A stretch of DNA of 64,000 nucleotides from Eubacterium sp. ER2 (lineage in GTDB: Bacteria > Bacillota > Clostridia > Lachnospirales > Lachnospiraceae), in NCBI RefSeq assembly GCF_000765215.1, contig NZ_JPJE01000036.1:1-64000 (forward strand), read 5' to 3'. The translations under genes and the position numbers were made by a program. Positions 50,837 to 60,244 of the stretch are shown here, one piece after another (position 1 is the first letter of the stretch; every line of letters begins with the position of its first letter). The notes under the pieces are model-generated. The model was not told the origin of the DNA. It did not search any database and was given only the letters and a program-made list of their open reading frames with translations.

Positions 50837-52302
50837 AACCATTCTCCTTTTCGATTTATCATTTCATCAATGCGGGTGATGTACTCCCGGATGTTCTTCA
50901 CATTCTCCGCCCGCACAAGCGTTGTCTTTCTGCCATGTCTGCTGCCCGGAACTGTGATGGGCTCATCCAGCAGGATCTTTGTGGAGGAGCCGGCTCCGGC
51001 CGCAATTATGGACTGTTTTTCTTCCATAATAAGTATATTGTAAATTCCCGCTTTGTCAACCTTTGCAAAGCCAACATTTTCAAAATTGCCGGCAATATTC
51101 TTCTGTCGGTACAGATAGTAGGGGAAAAGTCCCATCCTGCCGGCCGCCCCGTAGGCCTCCTCGATCATGGCCGAGAGCTCACGGGCCATCACCGCCGGAT
51201 CCCCGGCCAGGGCCGCGATGCTGCCTGTGGCGCTCTTTTCCTGCCCCAGCTTCGCCGCCCTCTTGATGGCGAGGGAATGGACCGTCAGGCTGTCCGGTCC
51301 CAGGGCTCTAATCTTCTCCAGAGTGTCCGCCATGTCAGCGGCGGTCTCCCCGGGCAGTCCGGCAATGAGATCCATATTGATATTGTCAAAGCCAAGGCTC
51401 CGGGCCATGTGGAAGCTGTCCTCTATCTCTCCGGCTGTGTGGCGCCTTCCGATAAGGTCCAGGGTCTTCTGCTGCATGGTCTGGGGATTGATGGAGATGC
51501 GGGTGATCCCGTGTCCCTCAAGAACCCTCAGCTTTCCCTCTGTAATGCTGTCCGGCCGTCCCGCCTCCACGGTGTACTCAAGAAGCTCCCCTCTGGGAAA
51601 GCAGGAGTCTATGTGGGAGAGGAGCCTCTCCAGCTGGTCCTCGCTAAGAGTGGTGGGGGTGCCTCCGCCGATGTAAATGGTGTTCAGCTTCTTCCCCTTT
51701 TCCCCGGCTCTCTCCCCAATCCAGGAGAGCTCCTTCATCAGCGCCTTAAGATAGTCCTCCACAGAGTCCCTCCAGTAGTCAATGGGTCCGGAGCTGAAGG
51801 AGCAGTAGCTGCACACAGAAGGGCAGAAGGGGATGCCCACATAGAGGCTGTAGCCGTCCCGGTAGTCCAGGCGCTCCAGGATCCTCTTCTCCCTCCCGGC
51901 GATCTGCCAGGCGAGAGCCGCCTTCTCGGGGCTCACAAAGGAGTCCTCATGGAACCACTCCACAAAGGAGGCCTCATCCATCCCCTGCTCCTGCTTCTGC
52001 ATGGCGATCTTTGTGGGGCGTACCCCGGTCAGGATGCCCCAGGCCAGATCCCTCCCCGTGTATTCCCGGCAGGCCTTGTAGAGGGCCACGTCCACGGCGT
52101 ACTTCTTCCCGCCGCGGTCCGCCCCCTCCGGGATATCTTCTGTCTTTACCGCAAAGACACGGCCGTCAGGGAAGGTAATCCGAAAGACATCCTCCATATT
52201 TTCCGCCACATTTTGTTGCATTTCCTCCTCCGGGAAAAACGCTTTGGCAAGGTGATAAGTGTTGTATGTATACATATCGTTGCTGCAGCTCAAAAAAATC
52301 AT
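50827..52302 (-). CDS. hemZ: Coproporphyrinogen dehydrogenase-like radical SAM protein HemZ
   Basis: A 491-residue radical-SAM protein of the HemN/HemZ family. The cluster motif is GIPFCPSVCSYCSFS near 155-170, followed by NTIYIGGGTPTTLSEDQLER near 220 and GLPGETAADMADTLEKIRAL. The chain has the longer N-terminal domain (about 140 residues) typical of HemZ. Historically assigned to heme synthesis, though some HemN-like proteins are heme chaperones or act on other substrates. Start 52302 is chosen because the upstream in-frame start lies in the palindrome region. Confidence 0.85.
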   Translation of the reverse strand: MIFLSCSNDMYTYNTYHLAKAFFPEEEMQQNVAENMEDVFRITFPDGRVFAVKTEDIPEGADRGGKKYAVDVALYKACREYTGRDLAWGILTGVRPTKIAMQKQEQGMDEASFVEWFHEDSFVSPEKAALAWQIAGREKRILERLDYRDGYSLYVGIPFCPSVCSYCSFSSGPIDYWRDSVEDYLKALMKELSWIGERAGEKGKKLNTIYIGGGTPTTLSEDQLERLLSHIDSCFPRGELLEYTVEAGRPDSITEGKLRVLEGHGITRISINPQTMQQKTLDLIGRRHTAGEIEDSFHMARSLGFDNINMDLIAGLPGETAADMADTLEKIRALGPDSLTVHSLAIKRAAKLGQEKSATGSIAALAGDPAVMARELSAMIEEAYGAAGRMGLFPYYLYRQKNIAGNFENVGFAKVDKAGIYNILIMEEKQSIIAAGAGSSTKILLDEPITVPGSRHGRKTTLVRAENVKNIREYITRIDEMINRKGEWLWR

Positions 52303-52371
52303 GATCTTGTATGTCCATCCTTCCTGTTGTGGATATTGTTTCAGACACGATGCACAATTACGCGGGGGTTG

Positions 52372-52422
52372 ACGCAATTCCGGACGTAATACTTTTGAAA
52401 AGTATTACGTCCGGAATTGCGT
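52372..52422. repeat. 51-base perfect palindrome
   Basis: Two perfectly complementary 25-base arms around a single central base (G at 52397). It begins ACGCAATTCCGGACG and ends CGTCCGGAATTGCGT. It lies between hemZ and the MBL hydrolase gene, touching the hydrolase stop codon. No T tract follows on either strand, so it is not a standard terminator, though it could fold into a very stable hairpin in either transcript. Confidence 0.95.
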
Positions 52423-53042
52423 TAAATAAACGGATTATACTTCCTCTCGTGTCCGATGGTCGTCTCGCCCATATGCCCCGGATACACCTTCACGTCGTCC
52501 GGCAGCTTCATGACCTTCTCCCTGAGGGACCGGATCAGATCCGACATGCTGCTGTTCGGGAAGTCCGTGCGGCCCACCGAGTTCTGGAACAGGGTATCTC
52601 CGCTGAACAGCACGCCCTCACTCTCCAGGTAGTAGCAGACCCCTCCGGGCGTGTGGCCCGGTGTGTGTATGACCTGGAAGGAAAATCCCGCCAGCTCCAG
52701 CCTCTGTCCGTCCCGGATATAGTCAGCCCCGTCAAAGGTGTAGCCATTCGTGTAGCTGGAGGAGAGGTTCAGGGCCGGATCCAGGAGGGTCTCTCTGTCC
52801 CCCTCATGGACGTACACCGGAACCGGGAACTCTCTGCGGAGGTCATCGATCCCCATAATATGGTCAAAATGGCCGTGGGTCAGGAGGATGGCCTCCACCT
52901 GCAGTCCTTCGCTCTTCATATGTCCCATCAGGTAGGAGGGACAGGCCGCCGGGTCGATAACAACGGTCTGCTTTGTCTCCTCGTTGATGACAAGATAGCA
53001 GTTTGTGCTGATGATACCTGTGACAAATTTCTCTATTTTCAT
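52422..53042 (-). CDS. MBL-fold metal-dependent hydrolase
   Basis: A 206-residue metallo-beta-lactamase-fold protein of the glyoxalase II-like group. Metal ligands: LTHGHFDHIMGID near 55-67, HTPGHTPGGVCYYLE near 127 and SGDTLFQNSVGRTDF near 148. It could hydrolyse thioesters such as S-lactoylglutathione-like compounds, but the family is broad and the substrate is not readable. It lies between relA and hemZ, a gene order common in clostridia. Confidence 0.9.
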   Translation of the reverse strand: MKIEKFVTGIISTNCYLVINEETKQTVVIDPAACPSYLMGHMKSEGLQVEAILLTHGHFDHIMGIDDLRREFPVPVYVHEGDRETLLDPALNLSSSYTNGYTFDGADYIRDGQRLELAGFSFQVIHTPGHTPGGVCYYLESEGVLFSGDTLFQNSVGRTDFPNSSMSDLIRSLREKVMKLPDDVKVYPGHMGETTIGHERKYNPFI

Positions 53043-53136
53043 ATCGCGTCTGTTCCTCCGTGCCTTCTAAAGCCCTGTCTTCGCTCCTGTTTTGTTCTCC
53101 TGTTTACTCCGGCATCCCGGCAGTCTTCCGGGCGCT

Positions 53137-55482
53137 CTAGCCCGCGGCCCTCTCGATGTCGATGATGCCGTCCAGCTGCCGCAGCTTCTTGGACACCGCG
53201 GCGAGCTCCTCCCTGCCGTGGACGATAAATCCTGCCTCGATGGTGGCAGTGCCCTTCTTGCTTGTGCGCACGTTCAGAGACTTCACATCCAGCTTTGCCT
53301 CTGTAAAGATCTTGGAGATCTCCATGAGAAGTCCCTGCCGGTCGTAGGCGTACATCTTGATCTCCGCCAGGTACTGGCCACCCTCTTCCTCAGCCACCTC
53401 GCTCTCCCACTCCACGTCGATGAGCCGGGCCCGCTCCGCGTCCGTCAGGTGGATCATGTTGACGCAGTCTGTCCTGTGGATGGAAAGACCTCTTCCCCTG
53501 GTGACAAAGCCCACGATCTCATCTCCCGGCACAGGATTGCAGCACCTGGAGAAACGGACCGCCATGTCGTCGATGCCCTTCACCACAATGCCGCTCTTGG
53601 ACTTGGCGATGTGCACCTTGTTCCTGGATGCTTCCGCCACCTTCTCCAGCACCACCTCGTCGGTGAGCTCCTGCTTGTGCTCCTTGCTGTACTCCTCCAT
53701 GAGCCGGTTCACCACCTGGCCCTCCTTCAGCCCGCCGTGGCCGATGGCCGCCAGCACAGAATCCCAGTCCCGGAAGCCGTACTTCTTCTGGACGACCTCC
53801 TGATACTTTGGCTTCATGATGTTGGACAGATTGATGGTCTTGGCCTTGCAGTAGCTGGCGATGAGCTCCTTGCCCCGGACGATGTTGTCCTCCTTGAACT
53901 CCTTCTTAAACCACTGATTGATCTTGTTCTTGGCCTGGGTGCTCTTGACAATGTTCAGCCAGTCACGGCTGGGCCCCCTGGAATTCTGGGAGGTGAGGAT
54001 CTCGATCCTGTCTCCGTTCTGGATCTTGTAGTCGATGTTGACCAGCTTGCCGTTGACCCTGGCTCCCACCATCTTGTTGCCCACCGCGCTGTGGATGGCG
54101 TAGGCGAAATCCACCGGCGTGGAGCCGGCAGGCAGGCTCTTCACATCCCCGCCCGGGGTAAAGCAGTAGACGTCCTCCGCGAAGAGATCCAAATCTCCCT
54201 TGAGCATGCTTAAGAATTCCCTGTTGTCGGACATATCTCTCTGCCACTCCAGGATCTGGCGCAGCCAGTTCAGCTTCTCCTCCTCCTGGGCCTTCACGTT
54301 CTTCTTCCCGTCGTTGGACTCCTTGTATTTCCAGTGGGCGGCGATACCGTACTCAGCTGTCTTGTGCATCTCCTGAGTCCGGATCTGTATCTCAAAGGGC
54401 TGCCCGACGGAGCTCATGAGGGTGGTGTGAAGGGACTGGTACATGTTGGCCTTCGGCATGGCGATGTAATCCTTGAACCTGCCGGGTATGGGCGTGTACA
54501 TCTCGTGGATCACGCCAAGGGCCGCGTAGCAGTCCTTCACAGAGTCCACGATAATGCGCACCGCAAAGAGATCGTAGATCTGATCCACCGTCTTGTCCTG
54601 GTTCACCATCTTTTTATAAATACTGAAGAAATGCTTCACCCGTCCGTTGACCTCAGCCTTGATCCCCGCGTTTTTGATGTGCTGGGAGACCTCCTCCACG
54701 ATCTGCTGGACGAACTCCTCCCTCTCCGTCTTCCTGGCGTTGATCTGGTCCACCAGATCATAGAACACCTCCGGCTGGGAGTACTTGAGGGCCAGGTCAT
54801 CCAGCTCTGTCTTGATCTTGGAGATACCGAGCCTCTGAGCAATGGGAGCGTAGATGTCCATGGTCTCCCTTGCCTTCTCCTTCTGCTTCTCCGGGCGCAT
54901 AAACTGGAGGGTCCGCATATTGTGGAGACGATCCGCCAGCTTAATGATGATGACCCGGATATCCTTTGCCATGGCCAGGAACATCTTCCGCAGGTTCTCC
55001 GCCTGCACCTCCAGCTTATCTGAGGAGTAGGACAGCTGTCCCAGCTTGGTGACGCCGTCCACCAGGAGGGCCACCTCGTCGCCGAACTCCTGACGGATCT
55101 GCTCGTCTGTCACAGCCGTATCCTCCACTACATCGTGGAGCATCCCTGCCACAATGGTCTCCTTGTCCATCTCCAGGTCCGCCAGGATGATGGCCACCCA
55201 GAGGGGATGGATAATATAGGGCTCACCGGATTTTCTGCACTGCCCATTGTGAGCCTCCTTTGCCAGATTAAACGCCTTCTCTATCATGGAAACATCCGTG
55301 GAAGGATGATATTTGCGGATGCGGGCGATGAGCATCTGGTAGAGCTGCTCCGGATCCTGGTAGTCCTCCGGAGATTTCACCGCGTGTCCGTCCACGATCT
55401 CAAGCCCGAGCATCTGATTTTCCATTATAGATTCGGGCGCAATACGATTTTTATTGTCCGATTCATAGGTCATGACTGCCAT
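53137..55482 (-). CDS. relA: Bifunctional (p)ppGpp synthetase/hydrolase RelA/SpoT
   Basis: A 781-residue Rel protein. The HD hydrolase domain (about 50-200) keeps its His-Asp in AGMLHDVVEDTAVTDE, so hydrolase activity is expected. The synthetase domain (about 240-350) contains DLFAVRIIVDSVKDCYAALG. A TGS domain follows (CFTPGGDVKSLPAGSTPVDF), then a helical and zinc-finger region and a C-terminal ACT domain ending near RQLDGIIDIERAAG. ATG 55482 is chosen over 55506 for its spacing to a GGAGGG site. It runs the stringent response. Confidence 0.97.
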   Translation of the reverse strand: MAVMTYESDNKNRIAPESIMENQMLGLEIVDGHAVKSPEDYQDPEQLYQMLIARIRKYHPSTDVSMIEKAFNLAKEAHNGQCRKSGEPYIIHPLWVAIILADLEMDKETIVAGMLHDVVEDTAVTDEQIRQEFGDEVALLVDGVTKLGQLSYSSDKLEVQAENLRKMFLAMAKDIRVIIIKLADRLHNMRTLQFMRPEKQKEKARETMDIYAPIAQRLGISKIKTELDDLALKYSQPEVFYDLVDQINARKTEREEFVQQIVEEVSQHIKNAGIKAEVNGRVKHFFSIYKKMVNQDKTVDQIYDLFAVRIIVDSVKDCYAALGVIHEMYTPIPGRFKDYIAMPKANMYQSLHTTLMSSVGQPFEIQIRTQEMHKTAEYGIAAHWKYKESNDGKKNVKAQEEEKLNWLRQILEWQRDMSDNREFLSMLKGDLDLFAEDVYCFTPGGDVKSLPAGSTPVDFAYAIHSAVGNKMVGARVNGKLVNIDYKIQNGDRIEILTSQNSRGPSRDWLNIVKSTQAKNKINQWFKKEFKEDNIVRGKELIASYCKAKTINLSNIMKPKYQEVVQKKYGFRDWDSVLAAIGHGGLKEGQVVNRLMEEYSKEHKQELTDEVVLEKVAEASRNKVHIAKSKSGIVVKGIDDMAVRFSRCCNPVPGDEIVGFVTRGRGLSIHRTDCVNMIHLTDAERARLIDVEWESEVAEEEGGQYLAEIKMYAYDRQGLLMEISKIFTEAKLDVKSLNVRTSKKGTATIEAGFIVHGREELAAVSKKLRQLDGIIDIERAAG

Positions 55483-55540
55483 ATCAGTTCCCTCCTCCTT
55501 TTCCATGTTTTCCCCGCTCTCTCACGCTTCCTGCTGCGCC

Positions 55541-56065
55541 TCAGTTTCCGGGGTAGGTGATCACAGAGTCCAGATCATAGTCCTTCAGCCGCTGGCGGCC
55601 CTTCAGTCCGGCCAGCTCCATGAGGAAAATGACCTTTGACACTTCTCCTCCCATGCCCTCCACCAGCTTGATGATAGCCTCCGTGGTTCCCCCGGTGGCG
55701 ATCAGGTCGTCGACAATGACCACTCTCTGCCCGGGCTTTATGGAGTCTCTGTGCATCTCAATGGAGGCAGTGCCGTACTCCAGCTCGTACTCGATGGATA
55801 CAGTCTCCCGGGGCAGCTTGCCTTTTTTCCGCACCGGCACGAAGGGCTTGCGCAGATTGTAGGCGATGGGCACCCCGAAAATAAATCCCCTGGACTCAGG
55901 CCCCACGACCACATCAAAATCCAGCCCCTCCAGCTTCTCCTGCATCAGGTCAATGGCAAGATGCAGTCCCTCCGCATCCTGGAGCACACTTGTCACATCT
56001 CTGAAAATAACCCCCTGTTCAGGAAAATCCGGTATACTGACCACATATTCTTCTATTGGCTTCAT
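55541..56065 (-). CDS. apt: Adenine phosphoribosyltransferase
   Basis: A 174-residue enzyme that salvages adenine to AMP with PRPP. The PRPP-binding motif VVIVDDLIATGGTTEAII lies near 120, and the N-terminal FPEQGVIFRDVTSVLQD is typical of Apt. ATG 56065 is chosen because GAAGGAGG is 8 bases upstream. It is 58 bases before relA and 71 bases after recJ; the recJ-apt-relA order is widespread in Firmicutes. Confidence 0.97.
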   Translation of the reverse strand: MKPIEEYVVSIPDFPEQGVIFRDVTSVLQDAEGLHLAIDLMQEKLEGLDFDVVVGPESRGFIFGVPIAYNLRKPFVPVRKKGKLPRETVSIEYELEYGTASIEMHRDSIKPGQRVVIVDDLIATGGTTEAIIKLVEGMGGEVSKVIFLMELAGLKGRQRLKDYDLDSVITYPGN

Positions 56066-56136
56066 CCTTACTGCCTCCTTCAGACCAACTGTCGATAAAA
56101 TGTCATTCTTTAGTATATCATCTATTTTCTGTTTTT

Positions 56137-57912
56137 TCAAACAATTTGATAGTGGGTGATGACAATCTGCATGGATTTTCGTCCCATATACTCGTTTATC
56201 CCCGGATAATAGGTGACAGAGAGACGAATTCTGCGGTATTCCCCCTCGAAAAATCTCTCCCGCACTGCCCGGCCGTATTTTGCCTCCACCTCGTCGAGAA
56301 ATCCGGCGGCGTCCCCGAAGTACACCGCGTCCATGTCCGTGCCGGCCCCGTCCAGGAGACGAATCCTGAGCATGTTCCTGTTTTTCCCGATGAGACGGCA
56401 GGAGACGATGGACACATTTTTCTCTGCAAACACAGGCTTTGTGTTTCCCTTCCCAAAGGGCTCCAAAAGCTTTAGCTCCTCCAGCAGCTCCTCCGTCACA
56501 CAGGAGAAGGGCATCTGCATGTCAATGGACACCTTCTCTGTCATGTCCGCCTCAGTCAGGGTGCACACCGCGTTGATGTCCTGGCGGAATTTCTCAATAT
56601 TTTTCTTCTCCAGGGTCAACCCGGCGGCCAGCCTGTGGCCCCCGAACTTCACGAACAGTCCCCTGCACTTGTTCAGCTCCTCATACATATGGTAGGCCTC
56701 GATGGACCGGCCGGAGCCCTTGGCCAGCTCCCCGTCGCCGCTATCTGTGACGACAAAGGCGGGCCGGCAGTACCGCTCCCTGATCCTGCCCGCCACGATC
56801 CCGGCCAGACTCTCATGGCAGTCCGGCAGGTAGAGAACCAGCACCCTCTGGCGTCCGGCTTCCGTGTGCTCCACCTGTTCCACCGCCTCCCGCACCGCGG
56901 CCTCGGTCATCTCCTTTCGGCTGTCGTTTAATGCCTTCAGATCCCCGGCCAGCAGGTCCGCCTCCTGCTTTGACCTGGCTGCCAGCAGGGAGAGGGCCCT
57001 CTTGGCCGTGTCCAGCCTGCCGCTGGCGTTGAGGCAGGGCCCCAGCACAAAGCCGATATGGTAGGTACTGACAGACTTCCGGTCAATGCCCGTGCACTCC
57101 ATGAGGGAGCGCAGTCCCGGGTTGGAGGTGAACTGGAGCATTTCCAGGCCCTGGCGGACAAAGATCCGGTTCTCCCCTGTCAGATCCATCACATCCCCCA
57201 CTGTGGCAAAGGCCACCTCCTCCATGAGATAGTCGATGTCCGAGGAGTCCCTGCCCATGGACTCATAGAGGGCCTCCATCAGCTTGTAGGCCACGGCGGC
57301 GCCGCACAGTCCTTTGAAGGGGTAGGGGCAGTCCGCCCGCTTCGGGTCCACCACCGCGTCCGCAGGGGGCAGATGATACTGCTTCTCCCCCTCCTCCTCG
57401 TCAAAGGGCACCTCGTGGTGATCTGTCACGATCACGGTCATCCCCATTTCTCTCGCGCAGGCAATCTCCTCCGCGGCCGCGATGCCGTTGTCGCAGGTCA
57501 CGATGGTGTCTGTCCCCGCCTCAAAGGCCCGGTCGATCAGATGCCTGCTCAGGCCGTACCCGTCCGCGATCCGATCCGGGATGTCCGTGTCCACCACAGC
57601 CCCCAGCCCCTTCAGCCCCTCCAGGAGAATGTAGGTGGCGCAGACACCGTCAATGTCGTAGTCCCCGATGATGCGGATGGAGGCTCCCTCCCGCACCTTC
57701 TCCATCAGGATCTCCACCGCCCGGTCCATGTCCCGCATCAGCATGCCGTCCTCCAGGTCGGCGATGGTGCCGTACAGATAGCTTTCTATATTCTCGTCTC
57801 CTATGATATCCCGGTTTCGGATCAGGCAGGCCAGCCGGGGACTGATGTGAAACCGCTCCCCGATCCCGGCGAAATCCGCCCCTTTTCTCAGCAAAACCCA
57901 GCGTTCTTTCAT
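56137..57912 (-). CDS. recJ: Single-stranded-DNA-specific exonuclease RecJ
   Basis: A 591-residue DHH-family 5'-3' exonuclease in recombination and mismatch repair. Catalytic motifs: IRIIGDYDIDGVCATYILLE near 70, VTCDNGIAAAEEI near 130, VIVTDHHEVPFDEEE near 150 (DHH) and KFGGHRLAAGLTLEKKNIEK near 435 (DHHA1). ATG 57912 has GGAGGAG upstream. It follows secDF by 121 bases, across a terminator at 57983-58016. Confidence 0.95.
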   Translation of the reverse strand: MKERWVLLRKGADFAGIGERFHISPRLACLIRNRDIIGDENIESYLYGTIADLEDGMLMRDMDRAVEILMEKVREGASIRIIGDYDIDGVCATYILLEGLKGLGAVVDTDIPDRIADGYGLSRHLIDRAFEAGTDTIVTCDNGIAAAEEIACAREMGMTVIVTDHHEVPFDEEEGEKQYHLPPADAVVDPKRADCPYPFKGLCGAAVAYKLMEALYESMGRDSSDIDYLMEEVAFATVGDVMDLTGENRIFVRQGLEMLQFTSNPGLRSLMECTGIDRKSVSTYHIGFVLGPCLNASGRLDTAKRALSLLAARSKQEADLLAGDLKALNDSRKEMTEAAVREAVEQVEHTEAGRQRVLVLYLPDCHESLAGIVAGRIRERYCRPAFVVTDSGDGELAKGSGRSIEAYHMYEELNKCRGLFVKFGGHRLAAGLTLEKKNIEKFRQDINAVCTLTEADMTEKVSIDMQMPFSCVTEELLEELKLLEPFGKGNTKPVFAEKNVSIVSCRLIGKNRNMLRIRLLDGAGTDMDAVYFGDAAGFLDEVEAKYGRAVRERFFEGEYRRIRLSVTYYPGINEYMGRKSMQIVITHYQIV

Positions 57913-57982
57913 CCTCTTCTCTCCTCCGATTACTCTTTTCATCCCGCCCGCGGCCGCAAGAGGGCCGACAGGAAGAACGGTA

Positions 57983-58016
57983 CAAAAAGGGGTATGCAGT
58001 CACCCGCACACCCCTT
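57983..58016 (-). terminator. Terminator after secDF
   Basis: AAGGGGTATGC (57987-57997) pairs with GCACACCCCTT (58006-58016); the minus strand then reads TTTTTGT. It separates the secDF message from recJ. Confidence 0.8.
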
Positions 58017-58032
58017 ACTGTATTTTTCTTAC

Positions 58033-60210
58033 CTATTTTTTCTTCTTTCCGGATTTCTCCGCTTCTTTCTTCTTTCCACCGATCTTTGTCTTCATAACGT
58101 ACCAGAGCGGACCTGTGACACATACAGAAGAGTAGGCGCCGCACACAACGCCCACCATCAGCGGCAGAGCGAACTCCCTGATGGAGCTTACGCCCATAAC
58201 AAAGAGAACCGCAATGGTGATAAAGGTTGTGAGGGAGGTGTAGATGCTCCTCGTCAGCGTCTGTGTGATACTCTTGTTAACAGTGTATGCGAGATCCTGT
58301 CCCTTGGGCGCCAGCTTCAGCTCCTCGCGGATACGGTCGAAGATGACGATGGTGGCGTTGATGGAGTATCCAAAGATGGTCAGGATACATGCGATAAATG
58401 TATTGCCCACGGAAATCCTTGCCACCGCGTAGAACAGAGCTACGATCAGCACATCGTGGAGCAGGGCCAGAACCGCGCTTGTTGCAAAGCGGATGTCCTT
58501 AAACCGGAACCAGATGTAGAGGAGCATGAGCACTGTGGCGATAACGACCGCCACGATGGCGTCGGTCCTCATCTCGCTGCTGACTGTGGAGCTGATATTC
58601 TCAAAGGTGATCAGAGACTCGTCCACCTGGAAGTTGTCCACCAGAGCCTGATCAAGCGCCTCCCTTGCGTCCAGATCCAGGGTGGACGTCTTGAAGATGA
58701 TCTGGTTGCTTCCCTCCACCTTCTGGGCCTGCACATTGTGGTCTCCTGTGGCTTCCTCCACCACGGGGATGATCTGGGCGTCAATCTCATCGATGGTGTA
58801 GTCCTGGTCAAAGGTCACGTTCGTGGAGGTTCCTCCCTGGAACTCCAGGCTGTAGTTCATAGCTCCGTTTCCTCTGGCCGCATTGTAGCCCGCGACGCCA
58901 AAGCCCGCCGCGATAAGGATCAGGGAAATGGCAAAGAAAATGGCTTTCCTGCCCACAAAGTTAATGGGCTCTCTTGGCTTTTTCGGCCGGTAGTACAGCT
59001 TCTCGTTGCGGATGCCCACCGCGTAGAAGGCGTACACGATCATGCGGGTGATCACAAGGGCTGTGAACATGGACACGATAATGCCGATGGCCAGCGTCTG
59101 GGCAAATCCCTTCACGCTTCCGCTGCCCCTGAACCAGAGCACAGCCGCTGCGATCAGGGTGGTCACATTGCCGTCCACGATGGCGGACATAGCCTTGTGG
59201 AAGCCCGCCTTCAGAGAGTTCCTCACACTCTTTCCCTTTGTCATCTCCTCCTTCACGCGGGCGAAGATGATGACGTTGGCATCCACCGCCATACCGATAC
59301 CCAGGATGATACCAGCGATACCCGGCAGGGTCAAAGTGACGTTAAAGGCGTTCAGGATCACCAGCACGATGCCTGTGTAGATCAGCAGGGCCAGGCTGGA
59401 GGCAAGGCCCGGAAGCAGGTACACAAAGCACATGAAGAGGAACACGAGGGCCAGTCCCACCGCTCCGGCCTGCACGCTGGTAGTGACTGCCTGCTGTCCA
59501 AGCTGCGCGCCCACCACGTTGGAGCGGAGCTCCTCCAGCTGCAGCTGGAGCCCTCCGATGCGGATGGTGGAGGCCAGATTTTCCGCCTCCTCGTATGTAA
59601 AGTTGCCGGTGATGTAGGCCTGCCCGCCTGTGATGGCCTCGTTGACCACCGGACTGCTGATGGTCTCACCGTCATAGATGATGGCGATCTGTTTTCCCAC
59701 ATTGGCCTCTGTGGCCTCCGCAAACTTCTGGGCGCCATCGTCCGTCAGGTCCAGCTCAACGGTGTACTCTGTATTTCCCATATCGTCCTTCCCGGATCTG
59801 GCGGAGGCTGTCTCCACGTCCGCTCCGGTGAGGACGGTCTGGCCGTCAGAGGTCTGGAACTCCAGAGCTCCCGGCTTTCCCAGCTCCTCCAGGATGGCGT
59901 TGGCGTCTGTCACGCCGGGGATCTCAATGCTGATCCGGTCGTCCCCCTCCTGGTATACAGTGGCCTCTGTGCTGTACTGCTCCACACGGCGCTGGAGCTT
60001 GTAAATGGTGTCGCTCATCTGCTCATCTGTAGGGTTTTTATCCTTTACCTGGTAGGTGATGCTGACACCGCCGGCCAGGTCAAGGCCCAGCTTGATATTT
60101 TTGGAAGCTCCTGTGCCTGTTGGCCCAAAGCCCACAATACAGGTGTAGGCGAGAAGTATGATCAGTACGGCTGTCAGTATCAGGCTCAGTATGCCTTTTT
60201 TCTTGTTCAT
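58033..60210 (-). CDS. secDF: Protein translocase SecD-SecF fusion
   Basis: A 725-residue fused SecDF that uses proton motive force to help pull preproteins through SecYEG. The SecD half begins with a transmembrane helix, NIKLGLDLAGGVSITYQVKD, and a large extracellular domain, then helices around GIAGIILGIGMAVDANVIIF. The SecF half starts near residue 415 and has YSLEFQGGTSTNVTFDQDY and IFGYSINATIVIFDRIREEL. About 12 membrane helices in all. A Lys-rich cytoplasmic tail ends the chain. Fusion is standard in many Firmicutes. Confidence 0.96.
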   Translation of the reverse strand: MNKKKGILSLILTAVLIILLAYTCIVGFGPTGTGASKNIKLGLDLAGGVSITYQVKDKNPTDEQMSDTIYKLQRRVEQYSTEATVYQEGDDRISIEIPGVTDANAILEELGKPGALEFQTSDGQTVLTGADVETASARSGKDDMGNTEYTVELDLTDDGAQKFAEATEANVGKQIAIIYDGETISSPVVNEAITGGQAYITGNFTYEEAENLASTIRIGGLQLQLEELRSNVVGAQLGQQAVTTSVQAGAVGLALVFLFMCFVYLLPGLASSLALLIYTGIVLVILNAFNVTLTLPGIAGIILGIGMAVDANVIIFARVKEEMTKGKSVRNSLKAGFHKAMSAIVDGNVTTLIAAAVLWFRGSGSVKGFAQTLAIGIIVSMFTALVITRMIVYAFYAVGIRNEKLYYRPKKPREPINFVGRKAIFFAISLILIAAGFGVAGYNAARGNGAMNYSLEFQGGTSTNVTFDQDYTIDEIDAQIIPVVEEATGDHNVQAQKVEGSNQIIFKTSTLDLDAREALDQALVDNFQVDESLITFENISSTVSSEMRTDAIVAVVIATVLMLLYIWFRFKDIRFATSAVLALLHDVLIVALFYAVARISVGNTFIACILTIFGYSINATIVIFDRIREELKLAPKGQDLAYTVNKSITQTLTRSIYTSLTTFITIAVLFVMGVSSIREFALPLMVGVVCGAYSSVCVTGPLWYVMKTKIGGKKKEAEKSGKKKK

Positions 60211-60244
60211 GATCTGTATCCTCTTTTCTGTTTTTTATTACACC

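Noticed and set aside
50935-52389. Plus-strand frame opposite hemZ
   Set aside because: Composition of an antisense shadow; hemZ shows intact radical-SAM motifs on the other strand.
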